Source: Formosa sediminum
GTDB lineage: Bacteria > Bacteroidota > Bacteroidia > Flavobacteriales > Flavobacteriaceae
Direction: 5' to 3'
Assembly: GCF_007197735.1 (NCBI RefSeq)
Contig: NZ_CP041637.1
Location: forward strand, 2,513,001 to 2,577,000
DNA length: 64,000 bases
In this document: positions 8,715 to 16,402 of the stretch, one piece after another
How positions within the stretch are numbered: the stretch's first letter is position 1
Layout of the letters: the number at the start of each line of letters is the position of its first letter
Program-made: the position numbers and the translations under genes
Notes under the pieces: model-generated
What the model was told of the DNA's origin: nothing
What the model saw: only the letters and a program-made list of their open reading frames with translations
Database searches by the model: none

Positions 8715-10142
8715 ATGTTATACTTTAATTTTAAATATGAGTTAAAGATACTTTTACGTAGTTGGTGGATCCAATTAATAAGTATTCTTTTATTAGTATT
8801 GTTTGTTTTTGCAGCTTTTAATGGTCAGAATAAAATAGAAAAAAGACTTGAAACCATTTCTGAAGCAAGGGCAACTGTAGAAACTTCGGATAAACAAATG
8901 TTGTCGCTTTTAGATTCTATTGAGCATGGCATCCCAGTAAATGTTTCGCGTTGGCAAACTCCAGAAAGTCCGATTGCTATAGGAAATTATCATCCTAGGG
9001 TAGTGGCTATGGCACCTAGCGATATGGGATTTTTAGCTGTGGGACAAAGTGATATTTTTACGCATTATGTCATGCCAACAGTATCGGGAGATGATTTTGC
9101 AATTAGTTTTACAGAAATGACAAGCCCAATACAATTACTTTTTGGGAGTTTTGACCTTATGTTTGTGGTGGTGTATTTATTGCCACTTATTATAATTGCA
9201 TTTTCTTATAATGTGTTGTCTGAAGAGAAGGAGCGTGGTACATTACGTTTATTAGCGTCACAGCCTATTTCTATTAGAAAATGGGTATTACAAAAATTAG
9301 CACTTCGATTATTTTGGATGACTGTAATTATTATAGCCGTTTCCGCCATTGTATTTAGTCTATTTTCTAGAGGCTCTGTATCGGATTTTTTAGCCTTTAT
9401 CGGACTGGTGTTTTGCTATATGTTATTTTGGTTTAGCCTAGCTTTTGCAATTAATATACGTATTGCCAACTCGGCAAAAAATGCCCTGTCACTATTGGGC
9501 TTATGGATAGTTTTCGTCTTACTAATTCCTTCTGTAATTAGTCAGTCGGGTGATTTGTTTTTTCCAATTCCACCGCGAACAGAGTTAATTAGTGAAGTGA
9601 GAGCACACAAAGCTGAAGCGACTAAAAAACAAGACCAGATACTGGATAATTTTTTAAGAGATCATCCTGAATATGCTGTTAACGATAGCACGCAAGCAAG
9701 ATCGTTTTGGCATGGCTATATCGCATCTCAAAAAATAATTAAAGAAGAGTTGCAGCCTCTTTTATCTAGCTATGAGGAAAAACTTGAACAACAGCAGACT
9801 TACGTATCTAAGTTTCAATGGATGTCTCCTGCAATTGTAACGCAACGTGCTTTAGGTAGTATGGCAGGAACGACTAAACGTGACTATAATTCGTATCAAA
9901 ATCAGGTATATGAATTTGCGGAAGCGTGGCGTAACTATTTTGTGCCCTTACTCTATAATAATGAAACGTTTAAAAAAAGTATGTATACCGAATTACCTCG
10001 TTTTAGCTATACACCTAATACAGATAATCAATTAGTTCCTGCAATACTAAGTTTGTTGTTGCTGTCTTGTATTATTATTGCACTAACGTTATTAAGCTAC
10101 AATATAAAATCGAAACGAAAAGGTATGGTATTAATGCAGTAA
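8715..10142 (+). CDS. ABC-2 type permease, DUF3526 family (second of pair)
   Basis: 475 residues with the same architecture as the preceding permease: an N-terminal helix after YELKILLRSWW, an extracytoplasmic domain, then a helix bundle containing the coupling loop NVLSEEKERGTLRLLASQP, and a C-terminal helix ending in basic residues. It begins 8 bases after the upstream stop. The two permeases are diverged paralogues and presumably work as a heterodimer with the ATPase at 6587-7303. Transported substrate not visible. Confidence 0.8.
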   Translation: MLYFNFKYELKILLRSWWIQLISILLLVLFVFAAFNGQNKIEKRLETISEARATVETSDKQMLSLLDSIEHGIPVNVSRWQTPESPIAIGNYHPRVVAMAPSDMGFLAVGQSDIFTHYVMPTVSGDDFAISFTEMTSPIQLLFGSFDLMFVVVYLLPLIIIAFSYNVLSEEKERGTLRLLASQPISIRKWVLQKLALRLFWMTVIIIAVSAIVFSLFSRGSVSDFLAFIGLVFCYMLFWFSLAFAINIRIANSAKNALSLLGLWIVFVLLIPSVISQSGDLFFPIPPRTELISEVRAHKAEATKKQDQILDNFLRDHPEYAVNDSTQARSFWHGYIASQKIIKEELQPLLSSYEEKLEQQQTYVSKFQWMSPAIVTQRALGSMAGTTKRDYNSYQNQVYEFAEAWRNYFVPLLYNNETFKKSMYTELPRFSYTPNTDNQLVPAILSLLLLSCIIIALTLLSYNIKSKRKGMVLMQ

Positions 10143-10209
10143 TTCAATTTTTTAAGTAGAAGCTTTTAAGGATGAATTTTAGATTTAAAACAAGTATAAT
10201 CACTTTATA

Positions 10210-10839
10210 ATGATACAGAGTAATAATCTTTCATTTCAGTATACAAAAACAGGTCAGGTGTTTGGTTTTCCTAATATCAGTTTAGAGAAACAACAGCACT
10301 TGCTTATATTGGGGGCATCAGGTATTGGAAAAACGACGTTAATGCATCTATTAGCAGGAATTCTGAAACCTGTTAGTGGGGAAATTATCATAAATCAAAC
10401 AGCTCTAACAGCTTTGAAACATCGTGAATTAGATCAGTTTAGAGGGCGAAAGATAGGGCTAGTGTTTCAACAAAAACATGCTATTACGTCTTTAAATGTT
10501 ATTGAGAATTTACAAGCACGATTATTTTTCAGTAAAAAACCTGTAAACCATAATAAGATTGATGCTTTATTGTCTCAATTAGATTTATTGGAATTTAAAA
10601 CGAGTAAAGTCAATGCGCTTAGTGAAGGACAATTACAGCGTCTGGGTATTGCTTTAGCTGTAATTCATGAACCACAAGTCATTTTAGCCGATGAACCCAC
10701 ATCTAGTCTAGATGATGTAAACTGTAAAATAGTCATCGAATTATTATTAAAACAAGCGGCACAAACCCAAGCTCATTTAATTGTAATTACTCACGATCAC
10801 AGAATAAAACCATACTTCCAAAATACAATCGCGTTATGA
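10210..10839 (+). CDS. LolD/MacB-type ABC ATPase
   Basis: 209 residues forming a compact nucleotide-binding domain: Walker A GASGIGKTT, Q-loop VFQQKHAI, signature LSEGQLQRLGIALA, Walker B and D-loop VILADEPTSSLDD, and a switch His in VITHDHR. The spacing of the LolD/MacB subfamily fits its FtsX-like partner, whose start codon overlaps its stop by 4 bases. The trio ATPase, FtsX permease, DUF3299 protein recalls the zinc-repressed PA4063-PA4066 operon of Pseudomonas aeruginosa. I state that parallel from memory of family and gene order, not from an alignment. Confidence 0.85.
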   Translation: MIQSNNLSFQYTKTGQVFGFPNISLEKQQHLLILGASGIGKTTLMHLLAGILKPVSGEIIINQTALTALKHRELDQFRGRKIGLVFQQKHAITSLNVIENLQARLFFSKKPVNHNKIDALLSQLDLLEFKTSKVNALSEGQLQRLGIALAVIHEPQVILADEPTSSLDDVNCKIVIELLLKQAAQTQAHLIVITHDHRIKPYFQNTIAL

Positions 10840-12068
10840 ATATTTGGAAAATTAGTCTGCAAAATATTAAATCGAAATCCTTATATACGTTTTTAAGTGT
10901 TTGTATTTTATCATTAAGTATTGCGTTGCTTTTAGGGGTTCAGCAATTAAAACATACGTTTAAAAATCAGATAGAAACGCAATTAGGACACATAGACTTG
11001 GTTATTGGAGCCAAAGGAAGTCCGTTGCAGTTAGTTTTGGCCTCAGTATTACATTTAGATAATCCTACGGGAAATATTTCTTATGCTGAAGCTAAAAAAA
11101 CAGCAAATAATCCAATGGTTAAAATGGCAGTGCCCATCTCTTATGGAGACACTTACAAAGGGTATCGTATTGTAGGGACTACAGACGATTTTCTGACTAT
11201 TTATAATGCAGAACTAGACACTGGACGTTCGGTTAAAACATCTATGGAAGTTGTTTTAGGAGCAACCATTGCAAACACATTACACCTTGAAATAGGGGAT
11301 ACGTTTTTAAGTTCTCATGGATTAGTCGAAAATAATATGGATCTACATACAGATGAATTAACCGTGGTCGGCATCTTAAAACCTACCCAAAAAGTAATTG
11401 ACAGATTAATAGTTACTAACCTAGAAAGTATTTGGGACGTGCATCATCATCATAAAGATGAGGGAGCGGAAAATCATTTAGATTCTCATCACCATCATGA
11501 CCATGAAACCGTCGAAGAAGATAAAGAAATCACGTCCTTATTAGTCACTTTAAAAAGTCCGAGAGCCCTTTTAACCCTTCCTAGGAAAATTAATAAAAAC
11601 ACGAATATGCAAGCTGTTTTGCCTAAATTTGAGCTTCATAAATTATATGAATATACCAGTGTTGGGTTTCGAACCTTATCGTGGATTGCCTATTTAATTC
11701 TTATTATATCAGGGTTAACAATATTTATTAGTTTATACAAAATGGTAAAAGAAAGGGCTTTCGATTTGGCTATTTTACGGACGTATGGTGCGCGTCATTT
11801 TCAATTAATAAAAATGGTATTGTATGAAGGATTAGCCATTGCTTGTGTTGCCTTTTTAGTCGGATTTTTACTCGTTAAAATGGGGTTATTGGTTGTGCTT
11901 AAATATATAACCGCTAACAATCAGCAAAACATACTTCAGGATTTGCCTTTTCATGACGTTTTACAAATCGGTGGACTTGTGTTACTAATGGTGATTTTGT
12001 CTGTTTCCATGGCTATTTATCCCATCATAAAAATGAATATTTCAACCATTTTAAGTCATGAAAAATAA
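10836..12068 (+). CDS. FtsX-family (MacB-like) permease with histidine-rich loop
   Basis: 410 residues with one N-terminal membrane helix, a periplasmic MacB-like domain (GHIDLVIGAKGSPLQLVLAS), then three C-terminal helices with the FtsX motif (SLYKMVKERAFDLAILRTYGA). Residues 203-223 form a His cluster (10 His in 21, mixed with Asp/Glu) inside the periplasmic domain. This is a probable zinc-binding loop, comparable to the separate His-rich protein of the Pseudomonas PA4063-PA4066 operon. MacB-type machines couple ATP hydrolysis to periplasmic movement rather than simple transport. This one may handle zinc-bound or lipoprotein partners. Its stop overlaps the next start by 11 bases. Confidence 0.85.
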   Translation: MNIWKISLQNIKSKSLYTFLSVCILSLSIALLLGVQQLKHTFKNQIETQLGHIDLVIGAKGSPLQLVLASVLHLDNPTGNISYAEAKKTANNPMVKMAVPISYGDTYKGYRIVGTTDDFLTIYNAELDTGRSVKTSMEVVLGATIANTLHLEIGDTFLSSHGLVENNMDLHTDELTVVGILKPTQKVIDRLIVTNLESIWDVHHHHKDEGAENHLDSHHHHDHETVEEDKEITSLLVTLKSPRALLTLPRKINKNTNMQAVLPKFELHKLYEYTSVGFRTLSWIAYLILIISGLTIFISLYKMVKERAFDLAILRTYGARHFQLIKMVLYEGLAIACVAFLVGFLLVKMGLLVVLKYITANNQQNILQDLPFHDVLQIGGLVLLMVILSVSMAIYPIIKMNISTILSHEK

Positions 12069-12495
12069 ACTATTACTAGTTATTAATCTTGTATGCAGTT
12101 CCTTATGTTTTAGTCAGCAGACCGTAACTTGGGACGATTTATCGCATGTGAGCTATAGTGAAAAGAAATTTCCAGGATATGACGAATATTTTCTGTCTCC
12201 AATTTTTTTAAACCCGGTGAAAGCTCTAGAAGGAAAACAAATAAGCGTCACAGGTTTCTTTTTAAATATTGCACCCGAAGACAACGTATATATTTTATCT
12301 AAAGGACCAATGTCTTCATGCTTTTTTTGTGGTGAAGGCGAATCAAATACCATAATAGAACTTCAATTTAAAGATAAACCATATTTTAAAACCGATGCTT
12401 TGGTAACTGTAACCGGTACACTAAAATTAAACAGTGATGATGTAGAACATTTTATTTTTATTCTTAACGACTGTAAGGCCCAACATATAAATTAA
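12058..12495 (+). CDS. Secreted DUF3299-like protein
   Basis: 145 residues with a signal peptide (cleavage near SLCFSQ). The core reads ALEGKQISVTGFFLN, later SSCFFCGEGESNTIIELQF, and a C-terminal VTVTGTLKLNSDD. The CFFCG motif followed by an E-L strand is the DUF3299 hallmark. The fold is a small OB-like barrel and the two Cys could bind metal. It is translationally coupled to the His-rich permease through an ATGAAAAATAA overlap. The order ATPase, permease, DUF3299 is shared with Zur-controlled operons of Proteobacteria, so a joint periplasmic zinc function is likely but unproven. Confidence 0.75.
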   Translation: MKNKLLLVINLVCSSLCFSQQTVTWDDLSHVSYSEKKFPGYDEYFLSPIFLNPVKALEGKQISVTGFFLNIAPEDNVYILSKGPMSSCFFCGEGESNTIIELQFKDKPYFKTDALVTVTGTLKLNSDDVEHFIFILNDCKAQHIN

Positions 12496-12506
12496 AAAAA
12501 TATATA

Positions 12507-13922
12507 ATGAACAGAAGACATTTTTTTAAAAAAGGATCGCTACTTACGGTAGGAGCAGCGGTTTTAAATCCCTTTTCGAGTGTTGCTAATGACTTGACTT
12601 ATGATAGAACGAACGCTAATAAAAAGGCAAAAAACATTATTATTGTAGTGAGTGATGGAATGAGTACCGGAACGTTAAATATGGTCGACTTATATCTGTC
12701 TAGAAAAACGGGTAAAGGCTCTAATTGGCTGGATTTATATAAAGACAATACAGTGAATAGAGCTTTAATGGATATGGCATCTGCAAACTCCATTGTTACA
12801 GATTCTGCTGCAGCAAGTTCGTCTTGGGGTGGTGGCGTTCGTATTAATAATGGTGCAATTAATGTGAGTAAAAATGGAGCGGAACACCTTCCTATTTGGC
12901 AAAAATTTAAAAAGGTAGGAAAACTAGCTGGTTGTGTTACTTCTGTGTCTATTACGCATGCGACTCCTGCGGGATTTTGCGTTAATTCAAAATCGAGAAA
13001 TGCGCAAGAACACATTGCTGAATTGTATTTAGAACACAAATTTGATGTGATGATGGGTGGAGGAAACGACTATTTTGCATCAGATAAAAGGAAGGATAAA
13101 ACAAACATGTATCAGGCGTACAAGTCGCAAGGTTATCAAGTAGTTCACACCAAGCAGGAGATGCTTTCAACAGTTCCCGGGAAACCTATTTTAGGAGTGT
13201 TTGACGACGGCGGATTACCATACGTGATAGATAGAGAAAACGATAAGGAATTGACTCAAAAGATACCTACACTTGCTGAAATGACAACCAAAGCAATCGA
13301 CGTAATGAAAGATCACGCTAAAGGTTTTGTATTACAAGTCGAGGCAGGCAAAGTAGATTGGGCTGCTCATGGTAACGATATTGCAGGCTTAATTCATGAT
13401 CAAATAGATCATGATGATGCTATAAAAGTGGCCATGGATTTTGCTGAGCAAGACGGTGAAACTTTAGTGATTATTACAACAGACCATGGTAATGCCAACC
13501 CTGGAGTTATTTACGGAAGTGATGCTAATACTAATTTTGATTCTATTCAGAATTATATACACACTAACGAATGGATTTTAAATGGGATTGGTAAAGAAAC
13601 ATCTATCTCGCAAGTTAAAGAACGCATACACTATGCCAATAATATTGCGCTTACAGATGAAGCATGTAAACAGCTATTAGATTATTATAAAGAATTATCT
13701 ACCGAAGATGGTTGGTATAACCCAAGGCATTTACCATTTCACCTCTTGGCAGAACTGCAAAAGGCGCATAATTCGGTAGGATGGATAAGTATGCAACACT
13801 CTGCCGATTATGTCGAGTTGGCTATGTTTGGTCCAGGGAGTCAGCTTTTAAAACCCTTTATAAAAAATACAGATTTACATTATTTGATGCTTGAAGCAGC
13901 AGAGGTAGAAAACGCCTTTTAA
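12507..13922 (+). CDS. phoA: PhoA-type alkaline phosphatase
   Basis: 471 residues with a Tat-like leader (RRHFFKKGS, then a hydrophobic stretch), so it is probably exported folded. Active-site motifs: VVSDGMS (Asp50), VTDSAAASS (nucleophile Ser100), EAGKVDWAAHGND, ITTDHGNAN and a late His in MQHSADYVEL. These correspond to the two-zinc/one-magnesium centre. It hydrolyses phosphomonoesters outside the cytoplasm. It ends the zinc array 11 bases after the DUF3299 gene, an odd place for a two-zinc enzyme that is normally under phosphate control. A terminator hairpin follows at 13994-14034. No Pho box is apparent. Confidence 0.9.
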   Translation: MNRRHFFKKGSLLTVGAAVLNPFSSVANDLTYDRTNANKKAKNIIIVVSDGMSTGTLNMVDLYLSRKTGKGSNWLDLYKDNTVNRALMDMASANSIVTDSAAASSSWGGGVRINNGAINVSKNGAEHLPIWQKFKKVGKLAGCVTSVSITHATPAGFCVNSKSRNAQEHIAELYLEHKFDVMMGGGNDYFASDKRKDKTNMYQAYKSQGYQVVHTKQEMLSTVPGKPILGVFDDGGLPYVIDRENDKELTQKIPTLAEMTTKAIDVMKDHAKGFVLQVEAGKVDWAAHGNDIAGLIHDQIDHDDAIKVAMDFAEQDGETLVIITTDHGNANPGVIYGSDANTNFDSIQNYIHTNEWILNGIGKETSISQVKERIHYANNIALTDEACKQLLDYYKELSTEDGWYNPRHLPFHLLAELQKAHNSVGWISMQHSADYVELAMFGPGSQLLKPFIKNTDLHYLMLEAAEVENAF

Positions 13923-13993
13923 AAAAAAAGACGTTATATTTCTATTTTGAAATGAATATTTTAAGAGAAAGATATTCGAAGTAGAACCGTAAA

Positions 13994-14034
13994 GAAAAAG
14001 GAACCCATTTTCATGTAGATTGGGTTCCTTTTTG
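13994..14034 (+). terminator. Rho-independent terminator after alkaline phosphatase
   Basis: Stem GGAACCCA / TGGGTTCC, flanked by AAAA on the left and TTTTT on the right, between convergent genes. It could serve both directions. Confidence 0.85.
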
Positions 14035-14072
14035 CTTACTTATATATTAGTTGGTGATTTTAGTATTCTGGC

Positions 14073-15161
14073 TTAATGTTTAAAATTTTGATATCTGCTC
14101 TGAGCATGAGCGCTATTTGGATAGTTTTCACTATTCTTTAATAGTAAAGCTTCTGCCTGAGCGTATAAGTCTTGTCGCATGCACACATTTGCCATTTCAT
14201 CAATTAAGGCTTCATCTGGCACGACTTGATACCCTAAGCGTTCAGAAATTTGGGTAAAATGTGCCGCTAGCAGTTCAGGTTGTTTCATTAGTGTTTTTAC
14301 AGGCATTTGGTAGCCTTTAAAGAGGAATCTGTAAGCATCAAATTCGGCCGGTATCACGACAGACCCATGATCTTCATTATCATAAAATTTAAAGTCCCAC
14401 CTAAAATTAGCACGATCTTGTAAGGCTTCTAATGTGTCGTGTAAGGCGAGGTTAGCGTTGTGATGTTCTGCACCAGACCCTGGATCGTTGGCTTTTGCGA
14501 CGAATAGTAATTTACCTTGGTGAGCCTCGGTTATCCATTGGTCTTGCATGTGGTTAAGGATGTTGGTATGGTTCCACCACATGCTAGGATCGATAGCTAC
14601 ATAGGCATCAAAGAATTGGGGCGTATTTACAAAGCAGTTTACCGTGGCTAAGCCCCCAAAGGAATGGCCGCTTAAAATTTCAAATCCGTTAGTGCGATAG
14701 GTGTTGTTTATGAGCGGTTTGACTTCAGTTTCAATAAAGGTCATAAAAGTAGGGTTACCCCCAGAGGTTGAAAAATTTGCTCGTTTCCATGAGGCTGGAG
14801 TTTCCATTTTGGTAGGCGTAAGTTCGTGCGTTCTGTCTTCTTGTACAATACCCACAAGAATCACTTCAGGCATGGTCGCATACAGGTTGCGGGTTTGCCA
14901 ATTGCGTTGTGCCACTAGGTTTTCGAAATGAGAATCGCCATCAAAAAAATAGAGTACAGGATACGCTTTGGGGCTGTATGTAGTATCGTTATAACTTTTA
15001 GGTAACGATATGTATAAAGTTCTGGTTGCGTTTAATACTTGGGATTTGAGTGTTATTTTTTCGCCTATATTAAGTTGTTCCTGTGCTAAGGTGGTTTGAG
15101 GTAGTATGCTAAAGAAACAGATTAAGCCTACTGCGACGTGGAGGTACTTATGTTTAAACAT
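14073..15161 (-). CDS. Secreted alpha/beta-hydrolase, IroE/Fes-like siderophore esterase
   Basis: 362 residues with a signal peptide ending near TTLAQ. The hydrolase domain (PF00756 type) shows LYFFDGDSHFENL, the nucleophile elbow GHSFGG, an acidic AIDPSMWWN, and a catalytic His in EDHGSV. This family hydrolyses ester bonds of catecholate siderophores or acts on other esters. The last ~60 residues form a TPR-like helical pair (AEALLLKNSENYPNSAHAQ). It lies 22 bases downstream of an AraC regulator and close to a TonB receptor and DUF4374 lipoprotein, which supports siderophore release. A relic of a paralogue lies at 1339-1458. Confidence 0.8.
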   Translation of the reverse strand: MFKHKYLHVAVGLICFFSILPQTTLAQEQLNIGEKITLKSQVLNATRTLYISLPKSYNDTTYSPKAYPVLYFFDGDSHFENLVAQRNWQTRNLYATMPEVILVGIVQEDRTHELTPTKMETPASWKRANFSTSGGNPTFMTFIETEVKPLINNTYRTNGFEILSGHSFGGLATVNCFVNTPQFFDAYVAIDPSMWWNHTNILNHMQDQWITEAHQGKLLFVAKANDPGSGAEHHNANLALHDTLEALQDRANFRWDFKFYDNEDHGSVVIPAEFDAYRFLFKGYQMPVKTLMKQPELLAAHFTQISERLGYQVVPDEALIDEMANVCMRQDLYAQAEALLLKNSENYPNSAHAQSRYQNFKH

Positions 15162-15183
15162 GATGATATTGGTAGATGTTAAT

Positions 15184-16170
15184 TTATGAGTGTATTTTTA
15201 ATTTGCTTGGCAAATAATTGAATTTTCGTTTAAAGGCGGCTGTGAAATGTTGCGGATTTTTGTAGCCAATATCGTAGGCGGCTTCGCTTACTGTATGGCC
15301 GTGGTCTACAATAAGCTGTATGGCTTTTTCCATACGTAAGTCTGTGATGTATTTAAAAATAGGCTTGCCATACACTTGTTTAAAATGTTGTTTAAGTTTA
15401 AATTGGTTTAAGCCTGTTAAAATTGCTAATTCGGGTATGGTTGGTGGATTTTTAAGGTTTTTTTGTAAAATGGCTTCGGCTTCTTTAATTTTTAAAAAAT
15501 CAATTTCGGTATAATCTTGTTCAGTATGGTTTTTATTTTTGATCTCGTTAAATAAAATGCTTAGCACCTCGATAACCTTGGACTCTAGATACGTTTTCTT
15601 GATGCTGCCGTCAAAATTACAATTGATAATATCCTGAATAATAAGTAAGATATTAGGCGGGATGGGTTTGCTTTTTTCCCACATTAAAAAGGGGGTATTG
15701 CTAAGTAATGCTTGCCCATAGGCCGAACTGGCATCCATGAGTGAAGGCCCAAAGACCCGTTTAAGAAAGCGTTTGTTAAAATTGATTTCTAAAGTTTTAC
15801 GGATGGGACTATCGTAAGTTAAAGTGCCTTTAACTTTAGGTAAGAAAAACAAATTATAATGTCCGCTTGGAATATTTACAGCCGGATTTTTAGGATCTAG
15901 CGGTTTATATTTACTGCTACCTTCCATTTCAAAATGCATTTTCATAAACGGAAAATCATGTTCGACTTGCATGATAAACGGCGGCTTTAATTTTTCGTTT
16001 CTAATATAAATATGTATGCCATCGAGCATAATTTCCTTAATATCAATATTTACTGCCGCATTCTCGTAATGCCTGTTCTCTTCTACGATATGTTTGCGAG
16101 CACGGGCATTCGTGTATGTTTTAACAATTTTTTTCTCAGTAAAATGTTCGCTCTGAAAGATCGATTTCAT
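15184..16170 (-). CDS. AraC-family regulator (PchR-like)
   Basis: 328 residues. The C-terminal ~100 residues form the double helix-turn-helix of AraC proteins: ILTGLNQFKLKQHFKQVYG for the first HTH and AAYDIGYKNPQHFTAAFKRKFN for the second. The N-terminal ~200 residues are a sensor domain without a clear family match. It is divergent from a TonB receptor and precedes the esterase, the standard arrangement for a regulator that senses a siderophore (PchR/YbtA type). The effector is inferred. The 232-base divergent region holds a Fur-box-like repeat. Confidence 0.85.
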   Translation of the reverse strand: MKSIFQSEHFTEKKIVKTYTNARARKHIVEENRHYENAAVNIDIKEIMLDGIHIYIRNEKLKPPFIMQVEHDFPFMKMHFEMEGSSKYKPLDPKNPAVNIPSGHYNLFFLPKVKGTLTYDSPIRKTLEINFNKRFLKRVFGPSLMDASSAYGQALLSNTPFLMWEKSKPIPPNILLIIQDIINCNFDGSIKKTYLESKVIEVLSILFNEIKNKNHTEQDYTEIDFLKIKEAEAILQKNLKNPPTIPELAILTGLNQFKLKQHFKQVYGKPIFKYITDLRMEKAIQLIVDHGHTVSEAAYDIGYKNPQHFTAAFKRKFNYLPSKLKIHS

Positions 16171-16245
16171 ACTTATTCTTTTTACGTCTTTTTTAATCCA
16201 ATTTGCGTAGGTGATAATTTTAGGAGTTCAAATACATTTGCTTTT

Positions 16246-16264
16246 ATTTAAACTAAATCTAAAT
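16246..16264. promoter_or_regulatory. Possible Fur box (ATTTAAA-ctaaa-TCTAAAT)
   Basis: A 7-5-7 inverted repeat with one mismatch between arms, matching the ATTTAGA-type half-site typical of AT-rich Fur boxes. It lies between the AraC regulator and the TonB receptor, 76 bases before the AraC start and 139 before the receptor. It is AT-rich and could arise by chance. Confidence 0.4.
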
Positions 16265-16402
16265 AACAAACTTAATATATTTTATTCAGATAGTCAAATA
16301 TACAAGCGCTCATACACAAGCTGGCGTGTTTTATCATTTTTTTAAGACTATAGTATGAATTGTATATCCGAGTTACCAAACGTTTTTTAGGCAAAACAGA
16401 TT

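Noticed and set aside
11442-11504. CAT-rich run as a possible nucleotide repeat array
   Set aside because: It is a His codon cluster within the permease, not a spaced direct repeat; no CRISPR-like unit is present anywhere in the window.
12599-13039. Antisense open frame of 146 codons opposite the alkaline phosphatase
   Set aside because: It follows from the codon pattern of the phosphatase gene; the protein has no family features and the phosphatase frame has full active-site motifs.
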